Source: Vibrio mediterranei (GTDB lineage Bacteria > Pseudomonadota > Gammaproteobacteria > Enterobacterales > Vibrionaceae). From it: DNA of 64,000 bases. This document shows positions 34,819 to 42,367 of the stretch, in pieces. The stretch is taken from the NCBI RefSeq assembly GCF_900088415.1, contig NZ_FLLQ01000006.1:62001-126000 (forward strand), read 5' to 3'. Under the pieces are notes generated by a model, which was not told the DNA's origin, searched no databases, and saw only the letters and a list, made by a program, of their open reading frames with translations. Both the position numbers and the translations under genes were made by a program. Positions within the stretch are counted from its first letter, which is position 1. Every line of letters begins with the position of its first letter.

Positions 34819-34863
34819 CACTTACAGCATAGAATTCGAAGTATTTCTTTGAGTCAACAAAGT

Positions 34864-34893
34864 AGAAAGCCATCTTGTATAAGATGGCTTTTA
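34864..34893. terminator. Bidirectional intrinsic terminator
   Basis: AAAGCCATCTT (34866-34876) pairs perfectly with AAGATGGCTTT (34881-34891) around GTAT, with a T-tract in both directions. It ends the SnoaL-like gene (+) and the small secreted protein gene (-). Confidence 0.85.
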
Positions 34894-34896
34894 TCG

Positions 34897-35088
34897 TTAA
34901 TCGGATTTTCTTTCTACCTCCGCAGGACAAGACTTCGCCAGTGGGACTTCAACGACGTAGTCACGACCGTTGTCATCGTAATGGCAAATACGATGATCAC
35001 CATTCTTAAACTCATAGTCGTACTTGACTGTGTAAGCGAAGGCTAGCGGAGCAGCTAGTGATAGCGCTAGAAATAGCAGTTTTTTCAT
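34897..35088 (-). CDS. Small secreted protein, 63 residues
   Basis: The N-terminus MKKLLFLALSLAAPLAFAYT is a clear Sec signal peptide with cleavage expected after AFA (residue 18). The mature part is about 45 residues with two cysteines (ICHYDDN and KSCPAE) that could form a periplasmic disulfide. AGGAAG lies just before the ATG at 35088. The family is not recognised. It is the last gene of a minus-strand run of small genes and is closed by a terminator. Confidence 0.7.
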   Translation of the reverse strand: MKKLLFLALSLAAPLAFAYTVKYDYEFKNGDHRICHYDDNGRDYVVEVPLAKSCPAEVERKSD

Positions 35089-35153
35089 AGGTACTTCCTC
35101 CTTGTTTGTCTTTGTTTGATTGACACTTGTAATCGCTTAAAAACAAAAAATCC

Positions 35154-35315
35154 TTAAGTGAGTAATTCCATGAGAGTGAGAAACGCTGGAGCTATCAAAA
35201 GAAGAAAGCAGAGCCACATCATCGCAATGGCCAGACGCTCAACACAGTCAGTAGTGCAGACCTTGAGTAGGGTCTTTGTGAGCGGGTGGTCTAAAAACTT
35301 AACTATACGCGCCAT
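35154..35315 (-). CDS. Small membrane protein, 53 residues
   Basis: ATG at 35315 comes 1 nt after the TGA of the 29-residue frame (TGATATG), a typical coupled arrangement. The product has a basic N-terminus (MARIVKFLDHPLTK), two cysteines and a C-terminal hydrophobic segment (AMMWLCFLLLIAPAFLTLME). The same frame is open further upstream to 35495, but that part overlaps the zinc-ribbon gene and is not protein-like. No family is recognised. Confidence 0.55.
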   Translation of the reverse strand: MARIVKFLDHPLTKTLLKVCTTDCVERLAIAMMWLCFLLLIAPAFLTLMELLT

Positions 35316-35316
35316 A

Positions 35317-35406
35317 TCAACAAGCATTGAGCAAGTAATACGTTGTCGTTGCGACAGCGCAGGCAGAAAATAAAAGTAGGATGAGAGCGAGCGTTTCTTT
35401 ATCCAT
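35317..35406 (-). CDS. Very small membrane protein, 29 residues
   Basis: AAGAAG stands immediately before ATG 35406, and the 29-codon frame ends in TGA at 35317-35319. The product MDKETLALILLLFSACAVAT followed by TTYYLLNAC is almost entirely one membrane segment or signal-like helix. It lies 12 nt after the zinc-ribbon gene and 1 nt before the next small membrane gene. It is too short to be certain, but the spacing on both sides supports a real gene. Confidence 0.5.
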   Translation of the reverse strand: MDKETLALILLLFSACAVATTTYYLLNAC

Positions 35407-35418
35407 CTTCTTATGCCG

Positions 35419-35664
35419 CTACTGACTAAAAAGTAGCGCTTTTGAGAAAAAACGAGTGAAACCGCATTTATCGCAACAGAGATGTACATATTCAATGTTG
35501 CCCATCGTCACCGTATAGATAGTATCTGGTAGAGCCGAAATATTGGAATAGCGACTATTGAACTTTGGTGTTCGCCAATATTCAGAGCCACATTGAGAAC
35601 AGACAGACTCAACCTTCTTTTCTTTCAAACGGTCATATAGTTCGTTTATTGTTAGTGTGTTCAT
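35419..35664 (-). CDS. Small zinc-ribbon-like protein, 81 residues
   Basis: Two CxxC-type pairs (Cys22/Cys25 in VCSQCGSEYW; Cys63 or 64/Cys67 in CCDKCGFTRF) are separated by about 38 residues, the usual layout of a zinc ribbon. The N-terminal helix reads NELYDRLKEKKVESV. It has no membrane segment. It is likely a nucleic-acid or protein adaptor, and the family is not recognised. It belongs to the minus-strand cluster of small genes. Confidence 0.65.
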   Translation of the reverse strand: MNTLTINELYDRLKEKKVESVCSQCGSEYWRTPKFNSRYSNISALPDTIYTVTMGNIEYVHLCCDKCGFTRFFSKALLFSQ

Positions 35665-35804
35665 AGCTAATACCTAAATGTGCTTTTGAGAGAAAAGTAA
35701 GATAGTAGATCTCGCATTAGCCAATTGTTAACTAAGCATAACGAGAAAAAAGAGAATACTTGAATATTGTTATTGGTCATGTTTGGTTTCTTTATTATTG
35801 ATGT

Positions 35805-36224
35805 TCATAGGTCTTTTGCACATTTAACATCTTTCAAGGTTCTTATAGTCGGTTCCATTACTGGGGCTCGCATTTTGCGAAAGACCTTGCGATGTTTAAT
35901 TATCTCAGTGATAGATTGGTGTTGAGAGACATTCCCGGTATAGATGACCTTAATGTCATGACACATGAACCAACCACCAATAAAATCACCACTTAACCTT
36001 GTCAACAGCTTATGCGACGAGGCTTTCTTACTCCGTCCCACATGCCCTCCAAACGACATCAAATCACCGTTAGATACGACACACCAATACACTTTACTCA
36101 CTTTTCTGTTTATGAATAGCGTCCCGTCGGGGAAAAGAGGTGAGGCGTTCTCGCCCAATAAGTTCTCTATATCAGGGTTGGTTAGAATTTGGAAAGGTTT
36201 GCGTTGTGCAGTTGCGCGTCCCAT
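35805..36224 (-). CDS. Hypothetical basic protein, 139 residues
   Basis: A soluble, basic protein that I do not recognise, opening MGRATAQRKPFQILTNPDIE. The middle (TLFINRKVSKVYWCVVSNGDLMSFGGHVGRSKK) appears to be beta-rich, and a Lys/Arg-rich tail follows (IIKHRKVFRKMRAP). AGAGGT, 6 nt before ATG 36224, is a good ribosome site. It is the first of five small minus-strand genes (139, 81, 29, 53 and 63 residues) in AT-rich surroundings, which looks like acquired DNA. Confidence 0.6.
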   Translation of the reverse strand: MGRATAQRKPFQILTNPDIENLLGENASPLFPDGTLFINRKVSKVYWCVVSNGDLMSFGGHVGRSKKASSHKLLTRLSGDFIGGWFMCHDIKVIYTGNVSQHQSITEIIKHRKVFRKMRAPVMEPTIRTLKDVKCAKDL

Positions 36225-36680
36225 TGTTTACCTCTCATAAAATCTTTGTTTTATGTTAATTTTGATTATACAGGCTGACATGGTTTGTTGATTAATTAAG
36301 TGCTTTTACTGTTATTGTGATTATATTATTAAACGACTTTTAACTTATGTGGAGAACAGTTTTTATGGTCCTTGTTATACATGATATTTAATTAATCGGT
36401 CTTGTGGTTTTGCATTTTAAAAAGAGCCCTCTAACAATTTTTCATGGAAGTTTGTTAGAGGGCTAATACACGGATTCGTGTAGAATGTTAGCATTAATAT
36501 TAACGGTGTAGTTCGTTAATAACTCTGTGAGTTGTTGGATAGCCACAAAGTAAATAAACCTTAAACAATTAGTTAAGGTTTGTAACGAGAAAAGTTATTA
36601 ACGTTATTTGTTACTTACATTAATATTGATTACCGTTGGTTAGTAGGTGCTCAACGGTAAGGGAAAGTTTAGTAGAGGAT
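36225..36680. other. AT-rich intergenic region with several inverted repeats
   Basis: There are 456 nt without a gene. Besides the terminator at 36421-36464 it holds AACCTTAA/TTAAGGTT (36558-36583) and ACACG/CGTGT (36468-36481). The 216-nt stretch between the MFS stop and the terminator may be a long structured 3' UTR or a separate small RNA. Confidence 0.4.
36421..36464 (-). terminator. Intrinsic terminator on the minus strand
   Basis: AGCCCTCTAACAA (36425-36437) pairs perfectly with TTGTTAGAGGGCT (36452-36464). On the minus strand CTTTTT follows. It lies 217 nt beyond the stop of the MFS gene, which leaves a long 3' region or an independent short transcript. Confidence 0.82.
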
Positions 36681-37961
36681 TTAACGAGAGTCTGCGACAA
36701 GTACCGTAGTTTGCTCTGCTCGCTCTAGCTTGGCAAGTTTCCAACATAATGCAAACAGGGCGATGTATAAGACTAATCCACCTTCAACCACAGAAGTCCA
36801 TTTACCGTGTTGCCAACAGTACAGTAAGAAGAAACCACCAATACTTCCGCCTACGTAATAATGCACAAGATAAAGTGCGGTAGCCGTGGCTTTGGCGGTG
36901 GTCGCTTTTTGACTTACCCATGCGTACGCCAATGTATGTGTAAAAAACGCGCCGCCGCTAATGAGAAGCAGTCCAACCAACATAGCAGGAATGCTCTCTA
37001 TTATTGCGACTAGCATACCGAGTAAACTTAGAGTAGTGCCTAGCACCATTCCAATAATTGGCGAGAAATGAGCGCGCCATTTGCCGGTCCATTTTGAAGA
37101 AACCGTTCCTGCTAGATAGCAAAGGAATATCAGCGCAGATAACGTGACTGGTAAATTATGTGGATCCGCCACCAATCTAAACCCCATCACAGAGTAGAGA
37201 TTAACGAAGAGCGCAAAGTTAATACCGCCGATGATCATTGCAACCCAAACTATCGGTGTAGAAAGCCAAACTATCGGTGTAGAAAGATGAGTTAACAGGG
37301 CTCGGTTGTGGTGAAAGAAAAGGCCACGCGTCGGTTTGAAATGTTGCTGCTTCGGTAATAGCAAGGCGACAATGATGACGCAAACTAATGTAAAACTGGA
37401 GATAATTAGCACCGCGGTATGCCAATCAAAGTAACCTGTGAGTATTCCGCCAGCCACACGCCCGGCAATACCACCTAGTGAGTTGGCGGCGATATAGCCG
37501 CCGATAGCTCGCGTAAAAGCTTCGCTGGATAACTCCTCTACCATATAAGCGACGGCTACTGAGGCAAATGCTGCTAAGGATACTCCCATACAAGCTCGCA
37601 GAAACACGAGTGTTGATAAGTTTTCGGTTAACAACATCAGATAACCGATAACAGGAATCGCAAATAAACCTGCGAGCATTACGAACCGTCGGCCCAAGCT
37701 CTCTGAAGTAATAGCCCAAGGCACTAAACATACTGACAGACCTAGCGTTGAAGCAGCGAACACCCAGTTTATTTCAGTTTCTGAGACTGAAAAGTGTATA
37801 GCGAGCTGCGGTAGGATTGGTTGGAAGATATATAGATTACAAAACACCAAAAAGGAGCCGAGGGCTAATGCCCAAGTTATCTGTTGGTATTGTTTCGTAT
37901 GCAGCTCTATCACAACCTGATTCTCTATAACTAAACGATGCTTATGTGACCAAGTTAGCAC
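36681..37961 (-). CDS. Major facilitator superfamily transporter
   Basis: An MFS carrier of up to 426 residues with about twelve membrane segments, of the YnfM/Bcr-like drug-proton antiporter type (SESLGRRFVMLAGLFAIPVIGYL is the loop 2-3 region with the GRR motif). The frame begins with GTG at 37961, and GTG 37913 just before the first membrane segment is an alternative. A perfect 21-bp tandem duplication at 37245-37286 doubles the residues LSTPIVW near position 230. It diverges from the LysR gene at 38018. The substrate is unknown. Confidence 0.82.
   Translation of the reverse strand: MLTWSHKHRLVIENQVVIELHTKQYQQITWALALGSFLVFCNLYIFQPILPQLAIHFSVSETEINWVFAASTLGLSVCLVPWAITSESLGRRFVMLAGLFAIPVIGYLMLLTENLSTLVFLRACMGVSLAAFASVAVAYMVEELSSEAFTRAIGGYIAANSLGGIAGRVAGGILTGYFDWHTAVLIISSFTLVCVIIVALLLPKQQHFKPTRGLFFHHNRALLTHLSTPIVWLSTPIVWVAMIIGGINFALFVNLYSVMGFRLVADPHNLPVTLSALIFLCYLAGTVSSKWTGKWRAHFSPIIGMVLGTTLSLLGMLVAIIESIPAMLVGLLLISGGAFFTHTLAYAWVSQKATTAKATATALYLVHYYVGGSIGGFFLLYCWQHGKWTSVVEGGLVLYIALFALCWKLAKLERAEQTTVLVADSR
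37245..37286 (-). repeat. Perfect 21-bp in-frame tandem duplication in the MFS gene
   Basis: Two identical 21-bp units (37245-37265 and 37266-37286; begins CCAAACTATC, ends GTAGAAAG) give the peptide LSTPIVW twice in a row in the loop before a membrane segment. The frame is kept. It looks like a recent slippage event. Confidence 0.95.
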
Positions 37962-38017
37962 TCCAATTTGGATTAATGAAATATATTAAAGCTATAACTT
38001 CGATATATTTTATTAAT

Positions 38018-38887
38018 ATGGATATTAAACAACTAAAGCACTTTCTTGCCGTCGCAGAACACCAAAACTTTACCCGAGCAGCCCAAGCGGTGGCCATTGC
38101 TCAGCCAGCACTGAGCATTTCTATCAAGAAGTTTGAGCAGCAGCTCGGTGTACAGCTTTTTTCTCGCGTCGATAAACAAGTTATGTTGACACAGGAAGGT
38201 CGAGTGTTATTGCCTCACGCTCAGAAGGTTCTGCGCCAAATTGATGATGCCAGCCTAGCCATTGATGAGATGAAAGGGTTATTAAAGGGCGAAGTTCGTT
38301 TGGGGACACCAAGTATGATGGGGTCCTATTTTTTTCCAGAAATAGTCATGGCATTTAAGAGTGCCTATCCCAATCTCAAGATGACGGTCATCGAGGCAGG
38401 GACACAAGACATCAGAAAGATGTTACTCCATGGGGATATAGACCTAGGTGTAATTCGCAATACGGACGTGCCCGATGATTTAGAAGTCGACCAAATCTTT
38501 CGCTCTGAAATGGTCGCAGTAGTCAGTCAAAACCACCCATTTGCAAATAAACAATCATTAGATTTTGACGAGTTTTTCGATGAAGAACTGGTGATGTTTA
38601 AACCCGGATATTTCCACCGCGACTTTATTGATGAGGAGTGTGAACGCCGCAATATCGAAGCTAAGTTTTCGTTTGAAACTAATCTTCTCCCAATGATTTT
38701 ATCTATAGTAAAACGTGAGTTTGCTATTACGGCATTATTAGAATTAGTCACTGGGCACGAACCAGAACTTAAGGGGTTGTCGTTTGATCCGCCAGTATTC
38801 GTTGACCTTGCTCTGGCGTGGCGTAAAGATGGGTATTTATCGCGCGCTGATAGGACTTTTATAGACTTTGTTAAGAAGCATCTTTGA
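38018..38887 (+). CDS. LysR-family transcriptional regulator
   Basis: A 289-residue LysR regulator of the CynR/CbbR-like group. The N-terminal MDIKQLKHFLAVAEHQNFTRAAQAVAIAQPALSISIKKFEQQLG is a textbook LysR helix-turn-helix. The effector domain follows (EVRLGTPSMMGSYFFPEIVMAF). The open frame reaches back to 37946, but the family consensus starts at MDIKQL, so ATG 38018 was chosen. It is divergent from the MFS carrier, its probable target. Its 3' end overlaps the converging protease gene by 17 nt. Confidence 0.87.
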   Translation: MDIKQLKHFLAVAEHQNFTRAAQAVAIAQPALSISIKKFEQQLGVQLFSRVDKQVMLTQEGRVLLPHAQKVLRQIDDASLAIDEMKGLLKGEVRLGTPSMMGSYFFPEIVMAFKSAYPNLKMTVIEAGTQDIRKMLLHGDIDLGVIRNTDVPDDLEVDQIFRSEMVAVVSQNHPFANKQSLDFDEFFDEELVMFKPGYFHRDFIDEECERRNIEAKFSFETNLLPMILSIVKREFAITALLELVTGHEPELKGLSFDPPVFVDLALAWRKDGYLSRADRTFIDFVKKHL

Positions 38888-39593
38888 TGCAAGTGCTAGA
38901 TGCAGGTAGCCGAGTGAGCACTTGTCCGATAGACGTTGCGGAATAAACCGAATGGCTTATGTCTTGTTGTCTAATGGTTACCATACCAATCAAAGCCATA
39001 TTCGTACCTATTTGGACATAAATAGGTGTGCCAGAAAACACCTGAGTCATATCACTGCATTGACTTATGGTCATGTCGCTCAGAATAGACGAGTCAACAA
39101 AACAGGTTTCAATGGCAAGTGCTGCACGAGCTTGATCATAAACCAATAATTGAATCGGCTCGTTTTCCCACTGAATGGCAGAGGTGTCGACAAGAGCAGC
39201 GATATCCTGGTGACAGCCTAACTGAGAACCGACTTCCAGAATGGCCCAGTCATCTCGCGCCGTCATCTTTTCGACGTTCTGGTGGTCGGTCTTTACTGAA
39301 GTCGCGTGAGCAAAGTCATAACGTTCATCTTGGCCAAATAGCGCGGTTAGCCGAATATCTCTGAGTGGATAGAAGCTGCGAGAGGTATAATCGTAGATAC
39401 AATGAGCCGGTGTGATTAACGTTTGGTTGGCAATTTGGGTGGCGAAACAAGTGTGTATCGGCGAAGGCTGACTGCCAATATGAACTAAATACAGTCGTTG
39501 ATTGATGATCCTCGCTTCATCCAAGACTTCTAGACTGTCCCCATAACTGAAAGCGGTAACGAATCCAATTAAAAATACCCACCAATTGTTCAT
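38871..39593 (-). CDS. Secreted trypsin-like serine protease
   Basis: A 240-residue protein with an N-terminal signal segment (MNNWWVFLIGFVTAFSYGDS). The catalytic His64 lies in LITPAHC, Asp115 in RDDWAILEV and the probable Ser187 in VFSGTP, so the chymotrypsin-fold triad can be completed, though the usual GDSGGP is reduced to SGTP. Six cysteines suggest disulfides in the periplasm or outside. GGGAGG, 9 nt before the ATG, is held in a perfect hairpin. Its 3' end overlaps a LysR gene on the other strand. Confidence 0.8.
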   Translation of the reverse strand: MNNWWVFLIGFVTAFSYGDSLEVLDEARIINQRLYLVHIGSQPSPIHTCFATQIANQTLITPAHCIYDYTSRSFYPLRDIRLTALFGQDERYDFAHATSVKTDHQNVEKMTARDDWAILEVGSQLGCHQDIAALVDTSAIQWENEPIQLLVYDQARAALAIETCFVDSSILSDMTISQCSDMTQVFSGTPIYVQIGTNMALIGMVTIRQQDISHSVYSATSIGQVLTRLPASSTCIKDAS

Positions 39594-39594
39594 A

Positions 39595-39630
39595 CTATAC
39601 TGCCTCCCGACATTGATAGAGGCAGTATAG
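39595..39630 (-). promoter_or_regulatory. Perfect hairpin covering the protease ribosome site
   Basis: A 12-bp perfect stem, CTATACTGCCTC at 39595-39606 with 39619-39630, has a 12-nt loop. On the minus strand GGGAGG (39608-39603), the ribosome site of the protease gene, is partly inside the 3' arm, 1 nt before the ATG region. It could block translation or end transcription from the glutaredoxin-like gene upstream. Confidence 0.6.
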
Positions 39631-39641
39631 GAAATGATACA

Positions 39642-39872
39642 TTAATTGCTTTTGTACATACGTTCGAAATTCTTTGGGTTCCAACCAACCATATATTGGT
39701 CACCAATTTTCAGTACAGGAAGAGAACGAGCTCCAATCGCATCTAACTCTTTGCGACCACGCTGCATCTTTGCATTGGTCAGGCGGTATTTATAACCCTT
39801 GCTGTCCAAATAACGCTGAGCATCTTTACAGTGAGGGCATTTGTCTGAGACATACAGTACTAATCGTTTCAC
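39642..39872 (-). CDS. Glutaredoxin-like protein
   Basis: A 76-residue thioredoxin-fold protein with the redox motif CPHC at residues 12-15 and the cis-proline loop SLPVLKIGDQ (about 50-59). It is the length of NrdH/GrxC-type single-domain glutaredoxins. A GTG start is used. It is a thiol-disulfide oxidoreductase in the cytoplasm; the partner is unknown. The secreted protease follows 48 nt downstream with a hairpin between them. Confidence 0.82.
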   Translation of the reverse strand: MKRLVLYVSDKCPHCKDAQRYLDSKGYKYRLTNAKMQRGRKELDAIGARSLPVLKIGDQYMVGWNPKNFERMYKSN

Positions 39873-39940
39873 AAGGATTCTCTTTTGGTAAAAACAGCCG
39901 CCTATAGTACGGTTCTTCGTTGGTTTGTAAAGTTCGACCG

Positions 39941-41209
39941 TTACGCAAACATCCAGTTCTTAAACTTATCGTACGTAGTTAAATGTGCATCGCTTCCTTT
40001 AAGCGCACCTAACAACATCGCTGACACGGCAGGATCCTGGCTGGTAAAGACAAAGCCCCGTGATTTTTTGATAACTCTGATATTGAGTCCGGCGTCCTTT
40101 TTCAGCCTATCGATATATCGGCGGCTTTTGTTAAAGTCCGATTGAAGCATGACACTATCTAGAGGCGAGATCATCTGTACAAACCGGTAGGGGTGAGACA
40201 GATATCCACTAGCCATTAGGATCGAAGCAAGGATTGGCGAGGAGAGAAGGGAGGCTCTAAGCCATACTGGAATGATGTGATATTCACCACTTTGCGCTCC
40301 TTTTACCCACTCTTGTGAGGAAAGGTTTTGTGTAGCTAAGTGCTGTCGTCGAGTTTGAATATCCTTCCACATGGTCTTAGCATCGGTCAGAGCGGTTTTG
40401 ATTCTTCTCATCTCAAAGAACTTAATGATTTCGCCAAATATCTTCGACAAAATTCCGGCTAATGCACCGACAAACTTGGGACCAGCAGGATTTACTGACG
40501 CTGACGCAATCTGTGCTCCAATAATTGCAGCCGACCCCACTGACTCGCCAATGCCTTCAACAATACGTTGGCCTTGTGCTTTGGTAAGTGCCGAGCAGAT
40601 GTCTTGGGCAGGAGACTTCAACAATGTCACTCCGCAGCCAAGACGCCAGTTATAGATCATATCAGCGGTTTGAGTAACCGCTTTTGTGACCCCCTTGACG
40701 ACCCCAGCGATTTTGGATTCACTTGAGTGCTTTTTGATTAAGTTGAATAAATTCTTTGCGACTTTCTCGACTAGCCAGCTACAAAAGCGCTTGAGTAGCA
40801 TATCACCAGCGGGACCGAACAGAATATCTTGGATTTTATCGCACATCTTCTTCAGAATTTCTTTTATTTTCTGCAGGATAGTTTTGTGCTCTTTCACTTT
40901 TGGTGTGTCGCTCTTGGATTTCTTTTTGGATTTACTAAGAGAGGATAGCGTTGTTTTTGCTTTGTCATAGTAAGTGACTCGCTGTAGCTTATACTTGTCG
41001 CCTTCTTCTCCAGGGGCTGCATTAGCTGATACTTCAACAGTACTTAACAAGCCTTTGATTTTGCGTTCGAGGAAATTTGTATCTTCTAACCCGACACTTT
41101 CGACGTCTCTAAACTCGAGTTTGGCTAGGACATAAACGCCAGCGTGATAAGCATCCGTGGCTTCTAGTTTTTGTGCGTTGCCGATAGGACTGAGGTTTTT
41201 TGCGACCAT
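39941..41209 (-). CDS. Large unrecognised protein with hydrophobic segments (effector-like)
   Basis: About 422 residues from ATG 41209; TTG 41221 is an alternative. I do not recognise a family. In order: a polar N-terminal part (1-85), a Lys/Ser-rich stretch (SLSKSKKKSKSDTPKVKEHK), basic amphipathic helices, a Gly/Ala-rich hydrophobic segment (about 220-260, SVGSAAIIGAQIASAS and FVGALAGILSKIFG), a second hydrophobic hairpin (about 315-335) and a basic C-terminal domain. The layout recalls pore-forming or translocated toxins, but no MIX, PAAR or signal sequence is visible and no immunity-like neighbour was identified. Function unknown. Confidence 0.7.
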   Translation of the reverse strand: MVAKNLSPIGNAQKLEATDAYHAGVYVLAKLEFRDVESVGLEDTNFLERKIKGLLSTVEVSANAAPGEEGDKYKLQRVTYYDKAKTTLSSLSKSKKKSKSDTPKVKEHKTILQKIKEILKKMCDKIQDILFGPAGDMLLKRFCSWLVEKVAKNLFNLIKKHSSESKIAGVVKGVTKAVTQTADMIYNWRLGCGVTLLKSPAQDICSALTKAQGQRIVEGIGESVGSAAIIGAQIASASVNPAGPKFVGALAGILSKIFGEIIKFFEMRRIKTALTDAKTMWKDIQTRRQHLATQNLSSQEWVKGAQSGEYHIIPVWLRASLLSSPILASILMASGYLSHPYRFVQMISPLDSVMLQSDFNKSRRYIDRLKKDAGLNIRVIKKSRGFVFTSQDPAVSAMLLGALKGSDAHLTTYDKFKNWMFA

Positions 41210-41313
41210 GCGTGTTCTCAAGTTGTCAAAGGTAACTTACAACATAGTCAATAATTGATGGGTTCGCTAATAAATTGCTTTTATTGGAGTTTTAAGAAGA
41301 GAGGTAGGGAAAG

Positions 41314-41346
41314 TTGCACTGCCTGAAAACCAATAAATCGGGCAGT
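41314..41346 (-). terminator. Stem-loop after the EamA gene
   Basis: GCACTGCC (41314-41321) pairs with GGCAGTGC (41339-41346) over a 17-nt loop, 11 nt after the EamA stop. Only a weak T-rich tail follows. Confidence 0.5.
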
Positions 41347-41356
41347 GCAATGAAGA

Positions 41357-42250
41357 CTATCGGTTGGCTAGTCGCGTTACACGATGCTGTTTTACTGCCA
41401 TGATCATTTGTGGAATCAGTGAGGTAATGATCATGCCCATCATCAGAAGGTATTGACTATGAGTGAACGACTCACCGAGTAGCATTAGACCACACACAAT
41501 GCCTGCTATTGGGTTTGCGATACCACCGAAAGTGAAATCTACTACTGTCATCCGCTGTAACAGCCATACGTACATGCCGTAACTTAGTGCGGTATTGAGA
41601 CCAACGACCCAACTTAAACCAAACAGGTTTCGACCATCAAAGTTCTCGATGACCGAGACATAAGTTTCCGGTGCAATTGCGGCGTGAAAGCCAGAAGCAA
41701 TCGCTAAGATTGCGCCGCCTAAGATTAGCTGCCAAGTTAATATTGTCCACCAGTGAATTCTAGTGCCCAATGACTTAGTGATACTACTACCCGCGACAAT
41801 ACACATAATCGCTGCAAGCATTGCGCCTAAACCTATTGGGTTAAGGCTGATCGAACCTGGCGAAAACAAGAAAAATGCCAGTGATACCAGTGCTAGACCA
41901 CTTAATGCTTGTGACCAGCTCGGACGGTGTTTTTTTACCAGCCATTGATATAACATTGCGAAAACAGGCACCGAAACCATACCTACGCCAGAAATGGCAG
42001 ACGGCAAGGTTTGCGCCATCACAAATATCAAACCAAAGAAGGTGGCGATGTTGATAAGACCAAGTGTTAGTAATACTTGCCATTCACCTTTTTTAGGTAA
42101 AGTCGGCTTAACCAGCAGTAGTAATAAACCTGCTGGTAGCGCTCGCAGAGCCCCTAACAAAATCGGCGGCCAGTCTGGTAGCGTAAATTTGGTTACGGCA
42201 TAAGTTGTACCCCAGAAAAAGGCGGGGATCATTGCCAAAAGTATGTTCAT
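41357..42250 (-). CDS. EamA/DMT-family transporter
   Basis: A 297-residue membrane protein with ten hydrophobic segments in two EamA halves (FFWGTTYAVTKFTLPDWPP near the start; VVDFTFGGIANPIAGIVCGLMLLGESFTHSQ in the second half). Relatives export amino acids or other metabolites. The substrate is unknown. It diverges from the MarR gene at 42368, and a palindrome of the MarR type lies 7 nt upstream of its ATG, so it is probably repressed by that protein. Confidence 0.87.
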   Translation of the reverse strand: MNILLAMIPAFFWGTTYAVTKFTLPDWPPILLGALRALPAGLLLLLVKPTLPKKGEWQVLLTLGLINIATFFGLIFVMAQTLPSAISGVGMVSVPVFAMLYQWLVKKHRPSWSQALSGLALVSLAFFLFSPGSISLNPIGLGAMLAAIMCIVAGSSITKSLGTRIHWWTILTWQLILGGAILAIASGFHAAIAPETYVSVIENFDGRNLFGLSWVVGLNTALSYGMYVWLLQRMTVVDFTFGGIANPIAGIVCGLMLLGESFTHSQYLLMMGMIITSLIPQMIMAVKQHRVTRLANR

Positions 42251-42256
42251 CTAATT

Positions 42257-42274
42257 TATCTTTACGTTAAGATA
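42257..42274. promoter_or_regulatory. Putative MarR operator, site 1
   Basis: TATCTTTACGTTAAGATA is an 18-bp near-perfect palindrome (one mismatched pair) directly upstream of the eamA-type gene start. Fifteen of 18 bases match site 2 at 42314-42331, and 16 of 18 match the minus strand of 45173-45190. Confidence 0.6.
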
Positions 42275-42313
42275 TTTGCGCACACTCTAACGACAAATTG
42301 GCTGCCTGTAAAG

Positions 42314-42331
42314 TATCTTTATGTTAAACTA
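42314..42331. promoter_or_regulatory. Putative MarR operator, site 2
   Basis: TATCTTTATGTTAAACTA resembles site 1 in 15 of 18 positions and lies 36 nt before the marR-type start codon. The right half is degraded. It could serve autoregulation. Confidence 0.5.
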
Positions 42332-42367
42332 ATTTTTCTTGACGATTAACCAGTGGATGAATAAGAC

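Noticed and set aside
35154..35495. 113-codon frame as a single membrane protein
   Set aside because: Its first half overlaps the zinc-ribbon gene and the 29-codon gene. Only the last 53 codons, after the coupled ATG at 35315, look like a protein.
35154..36700. Filamentous phage or integron cassette
   Set aside because: Small membrane genes and inverted repeats raised the idea, but there is no Zot, replication protein, attC core or integrase.
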